From Galerina marginata (taxonomy: Eukaryota > Basidiomycota > Agaricomycetes > Agaricales > Galerinaceae), in NCBI GenBank assembly GCA_023014335.1, contig JAECYW010000027.1:434001-498000 (forward strand): a stretch of 64,000 nucleotides of DNA. The letters run 5' to 3'. Under the pieces are notes generated by a model. The model was not told the origin of the DNA, did no database searches, and worked only from the letters and a program-made list of their open reading frames with translations. Within the stretch, counting starts at the first letter, position 1; every line of letters starts with the position of its first letter. Shown piece after piece: positions 56,592 to 64,000 of this stretch. The translations under genes were made by a program, and so were the position numbers.

Positions 56592-57256
56592 TAGGGACTG
56601 TCATGGATCTATCCGGTTACTATCCGTAACCGAACCGTGGGTCACGTTATCCGTGGATAACCGAACCACGGTCCCACGGATAACCACCATTCTCTGCCAA
56701 ATTAGGTAGTCAAATGTTTCTGTAAAATCCCCTTTCAAAATTCAGAGTAGTTTGAGGCTGTAAGATTTAACTAACATTAAGGAAGATGTATTTCAATCAT
56801 TTCTCAGCACAGAACCTTAGATTTGAAAGCTCCAACATAATTCTGATATATTATTTCGAAGTGACACCAGCTTTTTGCACTGTTTGCAGTCCAAGACCGC
56901 CGGACTGATCAATTACATGTCGTAAACTGCTTCAAGTACTTACCTTAATTGCTAAATATACTTCAGTAACTCCTGTTGATGATATTATGTGATTCAAGCA
57001 ATATTCGAAGCAAGAATGGGCGTTTGGCGTTGGTTGACGGCAACTCGGCTAATTTGATTACATTTGTAACATAGTCACGTAATTACTCAATTAGAAAGTT
57101 TGTAATACCTTTGTGACACTATTGACACGGCTGATGTCCACGGTTACCCACGGTTACCCACGGATAGCTTGCCAAACCACGGATCGTGAACCACGGATCA
57201 ACGGATACGCGGTTCACGGTTATTATCCGGTTAATGCCGATCCATGACAGTCCCTA
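56592..57256. mobile_element. 665-base hAT-type MITE
   Basis: The ends are TAGGGACTGTCATGGATC and its exact complement GATCCATGACAGTCCCTA (18 bases). The element is flanked by the 8-base direct repeat GTCCTGCA (56584-56591 and 57257-57264). Terminal repeats starting TAGGG with 8-base target duplications are diagnostic of the hAT superfamily. Just inside both ends lie opposed repeats of ATCCGTGG / CCACGGAT / CCACGGTTACC, the sort of subterminal array that hAT transposases bind. No coding capacity. Confidence 0.88.
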
Positions 57257-57833
57257 GTCCTGCACACGCACGGACCAAGGTACAATTTTCGAACTCCGTT
57301 GTCCTTCAACTGCCAAGCTGTCACCGTGTCAAACGTTTGACCTCGCCCATCATGTTGAACCACTTACCACCACCCAGGAAGACGACGCTCACCACTGCTC
57401 CCCATTGGTCACCAACAATAACCTCAACAACGACAAAATGCAACGAGAAGATGAATAAGAGTCAGCTGGGATGGGCAAAGGATTCCAGGTCACTGGGTGA
57501 GTCTCCAATGTCCATGCCATATGACGGTGTTGGCCACCAGCAACTGAATCTGTTTTCAAATAGCTAGGGCCTTTGGCGACGTGGCGTGTGCAGATCATAT
57601 TGCATCTGTGCGCTTTCTCGATTGTCATCCGTTTATAGCTCCGTATACGTGACAACACGCTTCCAGCCTTTTTTAGCCGTGGTATGGGTAGGGATTAGTA
57701 ATAGTATGCTTGTTATGCTCTTTTTGCTCTTTATATCATTTCTGGCTTTATTACTATCGGAGAGACCAAAAAATACCTCCATACTTAGTATTTGTAGACT
57801 TAAAAATATTATCATATAACGTGTAAGCAAGTT

Positions 57834-58025
57834 TTCGAGGTTTCGCGGTTTCCGGGTTTTCAGAAACTCAAAAAACCGTAGAAACCACCGAAAACTTGGA
57901 AACATTTTTGACAAATTACTGATGACTGGACCCTTTCCTAAACGTAGTATAACTTCCCTTTCCAGGTTTTTCAGGTTTCCGGAAACCCAGAAAGCCAAGA
58001 AAACCGGCAAAAACCGGAAACTAAA
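57834..58025. repeat. GGTTTC/AAACC repeat cluster, right
   Basis: Two copies (about 57834-57905 and 57963-58025) of the same GGTTTCCGGGTTTT...AAAAAACCG...GAAACC...AACTTGGAAAC pattern seen at 56138-56470. Together with the left cluster they bracket the hAT-like element. Confidence 0.55.
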
Positions 58026-58099
58026 TTGCCGTTTTGCTGATGTCGTGAATAAATCTGACCCCTGAATATTTTTCTTTTCTAAGCCTCCGGCGGCCCTAC

Positions 58100-58132
58100 A
58101 CCGGGTCACGGGCTCGAATCCCGGTGCCCCCT
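58100..58132 (+). other. tRNA 3'-half-like sequence
   Basis: ACGGGCTCGAATCCCGGTGC reproduces a T-arm with a B-box match (GCTCGAATCC) and four of five stem pairs, followed by CCCCC like an acceptor strand. No D-arm, A box or matching 5' acceptor strand is found within 90 bases upstream, so it is a fragment rather than a gene. It lies just upstream of an F-box-like gene. Confidence 0.3.
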
Positions 58133-58195
58133 TGGCTGTCACGGCATTGAACACAACTACGACAATTGGCAAAAGCCAGACCGCCACAACACACC

Positions 58196-59599
58196 ATGCT
58201 GGGCTCAGCAATCCAGCGCACAAGCACCCAGCATCGAGTTCAGAGTGGTCCCATATCTGGTTTGCCACCTGAACTTCTTCTCGAGATATTCCAACATGCA
58301 TGCGAATCATCTACACCTTTGAACTCACCCCCAGTAGTCATAGGCCGACACCAAGGACCTTTTTGGCTCGGCAAGGTTTGTAGTCTGTGGAGAACCATCG
58401 CTTGGGCAGCACCGTCACTATGGGCGTATATCCACCTCGTCCCGACACGCGACAAATTTGGCGTTCAAGCCGAATTACTCGATGACTATCTGGGTCGGTC
58501 GAAGGATCTTCCTCTTGCCATACTTTTTACCAAGAGGAACGATGACCCAATGGAATATTGGGGAAACTTTTCTCTCCCCATCTACGCATTGATCGCACGA
58601 GAATGTCATCGTTGGGAAGCCGTCGACATATTCATTCCGTACCTCTGCGCCCCGCATATGAATGCGTGTTGCGTTCACCTTCCACTCCTCCGCTCCGCAT
58701 CCTTCGAGGCGTTACAACCGGGGTCACCGCTCCATTTTGTCAAGAATGCATCGCAATTGAGCGAGTTGGCCCTCACCATCTTCACGTTCCCCAGAATGGA
58801 GACTCCGTTGCGACATCTTACCCACTTTAGCGGTTCCAAAATCAACTCTGGTGAGGTGCTCCACGTCCTCAACTTCGCACCGAACCTTCGATCCTGTTTG
58901 ATCACGTACATGAAGTCACAATGGCCTGGTACATTCCCTGATCCGACATACGTTCATGTCAACAATTTGGAGGTTTTGACGATCCAGTATTCCTTGACGA
59001 TGGGCGCGCAAGCAAGCTTGCTTTTGCACATCCTATCCGCACCTGCTCTGCGAGAATTTAAATGCAGCACCCTACCAGGAGAGTACCTACCGCTGGACCT
59101 TATTGAAGATCTGATTGAGCGAGGTCAATGCAGCCTTGAAATCCTCGAGCTTGAAACGACCGACTTGAAGAGGTCCACCACGGATCTCGACAACCTCTTG
59201 AAGCGGGCGACCAACTTATCGAAGCTTGTGCTCAATCTAGATGATATCAAGATGGATGAAAATTTCCTTTATGATATCGCGATGATTCTCGACCCGCTGT
59301 CGCCTACGACCCCATTGGTCGTCGACGAATTAGGGTTAGGTGACTTTCCGATAACTCTGCCCAATTTACAGCACCTGGAGGTACGATTTCGGAAAATGGA
59401 TTCTTTCCTTCCTATCCTCATCGTGCTCAAGCATCGTTGGATTTATGGGGCCCGGGACGCCACCACCTCGCAAGCTTATGGGAGAAATTTTTTGAGGATT
59501 TCTTTCGCCACCTTACCGGAATGGTGTCGTTCGGAAGCCATTGGTGTACTTAGCAATGAAATTCTTGAGGGCCTGGTGGTAGCATTCATCGAGTGTTAA
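58196..59599 (+). CDS. F-box-like protein
   Basis: A 467-codon frame without introns, starting at the ATG at 58196 (open upstream without ATG). The F-box-like block near residues 20-75 reads SGLPPELLLEIFQHACESST ... GKVCSLWRTIAWAAPSLWAY, with the P-E-L-L-x-E-I-F and C-x-x-W-R-x-x-A-x-x-x-P-x-L-W signature. The following 380 residues show irregular leucine-rich repeats (CVHLPLLRSASFEAL, LRHLTHFSGSKINSG, VHVNNLEVLTIQYSL, LEILELETTDLK). A typical basidiomycete F-box protein, predicted to connect a substrate to the SCF ubiquitin ligase. It is not closely related to the 43.9/54.4 kb pair. It sits directly after a repeat-rich zone. Confidence 0.88.
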   Translation: MLGSAIQRTSTQHRVQSGPISGLPPELLLEIFQHACESSTPLNSPPVVIGRHQGPFWLGKVCSLWRTIAWAAPSLWAYIHLVPTRDKFGVQAELLDDYLGRSKDLPLAILFTKRNDDPMEYWGNFSLPIYALIARECHRWEAVDIFIPYLCAPHMNACCVHLPLLRSASFEALQPGSPLHFVKNASQLSELALTIFTFPRMETPLRHLTHFSGSKINSGEVLHVLNFAPNLRSCLITYMKSQWPGTFPDPTYVHVNNLEVLTIQYSLTMGAQASLLLHILSAPALREFKCSTLPGEYLPLDLIEDLIERGQCSLEILELETTDLKRSTTDLDNLLKRATNLSKLVLNLDDIKMDENFLYDIAMILDPLSPTTPLVVDELGLGDFPITLPNLQHLEVRFRKMDSFLPILIVLKHRWIYGARDATTSQAYGRNFLRISFATLPEWCRSEAIGVLSNEILEGLVVAFIEC

Positions 59600-59982
59600 A
59601 TAAATCCTGGAGATCGTCGGTTGCAACCCTGGAATTGTATAGAGTACATAAAACTAATCGTTTGTCTATAACGCAATAAAGGGTATACTCGAGTATGTAT
59701 GTACCTGAAGTAGAACGCAACATAAATGAACCTTACTCACCACGTTAATCCGGTCTCTCGGTTCATATGATACTTCGCAGCCACAAAAATAAGCGTAGTT
59801 ATACTCGAGTATCTATATCTACATGGTATATTCCATCCATAATTTCGATTTCAAACAGCGAAGACAAATTAGAAAGCCATGATGTTGTAAAATATACCAA
59901 GCGAAGCTAAAAGACCAACAAAAAATTCCCGAACTCAAAACCAATCCAAAGGAGATCCAAAACAGAATCAAAAACCAGTCGT
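59600..59982. other. Intergenic with paired TACTCGAGTA palindromes
   Basis: Two copies of TACTCGAGTA at 59686 and 59802 enclose 106 bases, both extended as TATACTCGAGTAT. No gene. Confidence 0.5.
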
Positions 59983-61939
59983 TCAATAACTGTCCCTCCG
60001 CCTGCGACTCTTCCGACCGCCACTCGAGAGAGGGTAATGGTGCTGCACGGGCTGGGCCTGAACGACCCTTGAGGTATGACCGTGATTGCTTTTCTTGCCC
60101 ATACCGAAGAAACGAGAAAAGAATGATTGCGACTGAGCGTGGTGCGCCTGAGGCGGTTGGGAGTGTGAGCGTGAATGGGAATGGGAGCCAAAGATCCGGT
60201 GGTGTCGGCCACTTGTGCCTGTGTGTGCCATTTGACTTGGGTCCTATTTAGAAAGGTATAGTTAGCACAGTAAAAATGGAAGCCAGGATTGAGGTACAGT
60301 AGTACAGCCAGAAAAGAATAAGAACGAGGAGAATAAGTATCAACGAAGGAAAAACACGCGAGAAAGAAGGACGAATACTGAACGCGAACTCACCACGACA
60401 TGTAAGGTCTGCTTTCGAGGTGGGATAACCACCCAACCGCCTCTGCCATCATTGGTGGGGACGACCACAGGATGCGTGTCCGATTGCTGGATCACAGGGC
60501 GAGAATGATGAGAGGTAGACTGACCCTGGTAAGGCTGCTGCTGTTGCATCTGCTGAGACGGATACTGGGACGATTGTTGTTGATACCCTCCAGGTCCTCC
60601 GTATGAAACTGGAGGATAGTTGTTGCCGTTGGTATTACCGGGCCTTGCTCTGGATCTGGAGGTTTGCATATACCGTTCATCCAGAGACCGCGAGCGCTGC
60701 CTGGAATATGTCGGTCTTGTAGGCGATAAGAAATTGCCGATCGCAGTGGGATGAGAGTGCGACGACGAGCGATGTCGCCTAGAGTGGCCGTGCCCCTCGT
60801 CTTCGCGTTCCCTATGTCGGCGATGATGCCCTTCGGCGCCACCGAAGTCTCTAACGTGGGTTCCCATAGATCGTGAAAGGTCGTGCAGTCCTCTTGATCG
60901 CCCATCGCGTCCTGGAGAAGCTGGAACGTAGCCTGATGGGAGGGGGAGGGGGCCGTCCCTCCCTCTGTCAGAACGATCGTGGAAGGTGTTTGAACCACTG
61001 CGTGCACGGGATGAAGGCGAGTGCCGTGGACTGGATCGCGAGCGTGATCGAGGAGGGGAAAATGACCGAGAGCGAGAGCGAGAAAGAGATCGTGAACGAC
61101 GTTGACCTTCGCTTCGGCTGTGTTTCATGATGCCTACAGTTGGTGAACCTTGATGAGAATAACCATGCTGGCCGCCAGCCGTACTTCCGTAGTTCCTGTG
61201 CGGTGGTGTTGGTGGACGATAGCTACGGGCGTTACCATATCGCGACGACGGTGATTCTGCTGAAGCCCAATTAGCACTACCAGCTGGAGCTGACTGGCCT
61301 TGATACGCTCCGTGTTGTGGATAACCGCCGCCGCCATACGGCGACATCGTTGGGTGAAGCATTTGTGGAGCCGCTGACATCGGCATCTGCATCATTTGCT
61401 GTCCATAAGTTGGGCTAGCCATGTATGCCTCTCCTCTGTGACGACTTCTGGAAGGCATGGTAGGGTAGTAGGTATTTGGTGGAAGGTGGTTAACGACGAC
61501 GAAACTAGATGACGAAGAAGAAAGTGAAGTATGTGAGCTGGGTGATGCTGATTGAGGAGGAAGTGTTGGAGGAGAGAATGCGTCGACGAGAGTGTGCGAT
61601 CTAATGTGTGAGATCCAATTGCGCACACGTTTGACCGTCTCGGTGCTGATGCCAATCTCGCTTGGGGCCAATGAAGAGTTAACTGACATAAATGAAGGAA
61701 AAGTAAAGCGATTAGTGACCTCGAACGGGTAACCCAGGAGAGACTTTCAAACGAACCGGGGTGGCAGTCTCGCACTTATAAGTAAGAACCTCAAAAGCCA
61801 CGGCAGAGATATCGAAGGGTACGAGAAGTGATGGTAAGGCCTTGAGGATTGTTCCTCCCTGAGGGTGAGGTAGGAACGATGGATAGATGATAAATTGAGG
61901 AGCGTTGTGGAGGATTTCGACGTCATCTACTTTCCACAT
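59983..61939 (-). CDS. Arg/Ser-rich low-complexity protein with a conserved-looking N-terminal domain
   Basis: Three exons give about 600 residues. Exon 1 starts at 61939 and reads MWKVDDVEILHNAPQFIIYP through LPSLLVPFDISAVAFEVLTY to SPGLPVR. It joins, through a ~37-base intron, VNSSLAPSEIGISTETVKRV, RNWISHIRSHTLV and a long disordered region: Ser/Pro, then Gly/Tyr/Gln-rich (MMQMPMSAAPQMLHP), an RS tract (RRSRSLSRSRSRSFSPPRSR), then GGPGGYQQQSSQ and GGWVVIPPRKQTLHVV. After a last intron (about 60245-60394) comes a His/Ser/Arg-rich tail (HHRIFGSHSHSRSHS ... FFSRFFGMGKKSNHGH) ending RRRRDSY at 59983. RS tracts typically mediate nuclear or RNA-processing interactions, but no RNA-binding domain is seen, so function is open. 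Confidence 0.75.
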
Positions 61940-63518
61940 GGCCGAAGGCGTGCTCTATGTTCTTCGAGATATCTAGAGCCTAACACGGCCTGAAATCCAT
62001 TTGGGTGGTTTAGCTCCACCTCATTAATTTAGTTCAATAGTTGGTCAAGACCAATAGCCACTGACATACGACCTGGTACAAGATATGAGTATTATGTTCG
62101 AGAGTGGACTTTGGCGTTGGCACACAGAGAAAAATGGCAAGGATAATATTATAAGCAGTTGGGAAGCGCGGTATGAACGAATATGAAGTTATGAACAACG
62201 GAACCAAAATAAAATCAAATTAAGAACGTGGGACAGGGATTCCCACGGGCACATGTGGCTATGTAGTATGTACATAGGGGCTAGACAGAGGACACCACAA
62301 TGCAGCTCTTAACAACTCAAGTGGTGTCTTTGGCGTTCCTATGCTTCGGCGTTGTCTTGTGACAGTGACATAAATCATAAAGTCATAAAATTGACATTGA
62401 CATCAATTATAAGCGATGCAGACAAGATGCAGATCGTTTGTTTCCAAAGTTCAAACGGTGCGATAGCTCCGAATACCATTACCCGTGAACGGAACCATAT
62501 TGTTAAGCGCCTACAAGACACGCAGGTCCTTCGTTTCAGCTGTGGTTTGGTTGCATGTAACGATGTGGCTAGTGCTGTGGTCCGAGTCGTGGAGCGGCCC
62601 GACTGTCGGGCGAAAATCTACGGTTCTTTCAATTGGGTCTTTATAAATAAATTTCTAGATAGTAGCATGCGCAGTCTTCGCCTCCGTGAAGTGATTTGTC
62701 CTTGAATGGAATCGAAGTTCCACCCATCTCCATTTCCAAACTCATAGCATATAACGCAATCTGGCGTTTTTCTACTCCATTGCAACAGATACTCGAGTAA
62801 ACTTCAGCGGGCCTGCCGAATCCAAAGCGGAATGTCGACTTGACGATTTAACCATTAACAGTCCAGTGGGCCCGTTTGCCCTGCAGACATTGGTGGAGAC
62901 TCCGCATCTTCAGCAGGTTTCCGGGTCCCGGCAGACTGATCGTGTTTACCTATTTTTTCGCTGACCGCAAGTCCTGAAATGTGCACTAATAGACCCTTTA
63001 TTTCGTCCAAATTTAATGATCTACGGCCACGATATGGCCCGCCGGTACCCTCCTGAGCAGAATTTTCGTTCCTAGACTCTAAACAGAGTCCACATTCCTA
63101 TGACTGCAACTCACATACTTTGTATCGCCTGCCCATTCGCGATATAGACAATCACAATTCTCCGCCTAATTCACCGTCCATACGTACTTTCTTACCGTAC
63201 TGAAGGGCTCAATTTGCCAATGTCATACATAGGGACTGATACCATCAGGCACACTAGTCATAATCACTCAAGTGATCTCTCGCTCTCAGGCTATCTTTAA
63301 TTGGCACGTATGATTGTGGAATGTGATGGCGAATGTCGACGTAGGTACCCCACAAAGGCGATATACGACCGCAGTATATACGCGTACGTCACTACAAAGG
63401 CGACGATAAGAAATCTAGACATTTTCTACATATTAGGTGTTTCTGAAAGCTTAAGGAAAGCAATTAACAAATCGATAACTGAGGTTGCACGACGTATTCG
63501 CTCTTCTATGATCGCAGT
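61940..63518. other. Intergenic, no gene seen
   Basis: AT-rich; promoter of the Arg/Ser-rich gene near 61940-62100. A TACTCGAGTA palindrome lies at 62790. The plus-strand open frame at 62352-62705 has no domain signal and is not called. Confidence 0.45.
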
Positions 63519-64000
63519 TCATTCCGGGAATGACCACGGCGGCGTTTTTGAGGAGGAGCTAGTATTGGCGAAAGACGGGGTAGTTGACCAAGTTGGAGCA
63601 TTCGAGTCGGAGCGCGAGGTTGGCAGAGCGGAGAGCTGGGTGGAAGGCAAAGATGAACCTTCGTAGATCGTTGTGAATGTGATGGTGCTGTTAGAAGACT
63701 CAGTTTGTGGTTGTGAATCCGAAAGTCTTGATAGGTTCAAGTGCTGGGGTGTAGGGGCGCTCGGGTTGGATATTGTGGTATGGGTTTTCGACGGGTGCTC
63801 AGGAAGACCTGGATCGAAAGAGGACTCCGACGTGGGACTTGGATCTGGAAGAGTCACCCTCCGGAATACACGGTAAAAAAGCATAGTCACAACCAGGAGA
63901 TTGCATACAAGTAAGCAGACGAAAGCCTAAGATCAGGAGGAAGACGGTCAGTTACGGGTGGATTAAAACGAGAAGGGCCGTACCTGCAAATGGGCGCACA
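63519..64000 (-). CDS. 3' part of a membrane protein gene running off the window
   Basis: After an intron (63929-63983) with a good donor and acceptor, the minus strand encodes a membrane segment (AFVCLLVCNLLVVTMLFYRV) followed by a Ser/Thr/Pro-rich cytosolic tail (LPDPSPTSESSFDPGLPEHP ... NTSSSSKTPPWSFPE) that ends at 63519. The upstream exons lie beyond 64000. A last helix plus a disordered tail is common in multi-pass fungal proteins; the family cannot be named from this part. Confidence 0.55.

Noticed and set aside
1..64000. CRISPR array, bacterial operons or rRNA
   Set aside because: No regularly spaced repeats and no rRNA signature; introns throughout show a eukaryotic (fungal) genome.

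Overview
The window looks like a piece of an agaricomycete (mushroom-forming basidiomycete) genome. The evidence is short introns (mostly about 45-70 bases) in nearly every gene, recognisable basidiomycete families (class I hydrophobin, family 1 cellulose-binding modules, CE16/GDSL esterase, GMC oxidoreductase, cytochrome P450, large F-box proteins, DUF6593 and DUF6699 proteins, NACHT NTPase), gene-by-gene strand changes, and roughly half the sequence being gene-poor and repeat-rich. No rRNA and no intact tRNA gene was seen. All gene models were spliced by eye, so exon ends are estimates except where the reading frame pins them.

Layout. 0-5.4 kb: gene-poor, with a small secreted protein built of two cellulose-binding modules (2.2-3.0 kb) and a 181-base CACTA-like element (3.6 kb). 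5.4-9.7 kb: a P450 and a short-chain dehydrogenase in tandem. 10.3-13.5 kb: an unrecognised spliced minus-strand gene and a secreted protein that may be a beta-trefoil. 13.9-16.2 kb: an element with long terminal inverted repeats, ~100-base tandem repeats and a frame-broken gene. 17.1-18.4 kb: a seven-helix membrane protein. 18.5-22 kb: decayed coding sequence ending in a fossil NACHT NTPase. 23.1-25.2 kb: a 2.1 kb non-autonomous element full of AAGTTAACTT motifs. 25.7-30.8 kb: a DUF6699 protein, an F-box protein and a secreted GDSL/CE16 esterase. 32.1-33.2 kb: a near-perfect foldback element. 35-38.7 kb: a DUF6593 protein and a dihydroflavonol-reductase-like enzyme. 41.3-45.5 kb: a secreted GMC oxidoreductase converging on an F-box gene. 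46.4-51.7 kb: a small secreted protein, a small hypothetical gene, a Pol III-like relic and a hydrophobin. 53.0-59.6 kb: a membrane protein, an F-box gene broken by one stop codon, a hAT-type MITE among AAACC-type repeats, and a further F-box-like gene. 60-64 kb: an Arg/Ser-rich protein and the 3' end of a gene leaving the window.

Functionally there are two enzyme pairs (P450 + SDR; DFR-like reductase + GMC oxidase), with no polyketide, peptide or terpene synthase in view, so no complete secondary-metabolite cluster is claimed. Secreted products (CBM1 protein, esterase, GMC oxidase, hydrophobin, small secreted proteins) fit a saprotrophic or plant-associated life. The most interesting material is the mobile DNA: five elements have terminal inverted repeats and four of them have visible target-site duplications. 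Also notable are the exon-set duplication in the double-CBM gene and the single-codon break in the F-box gene.
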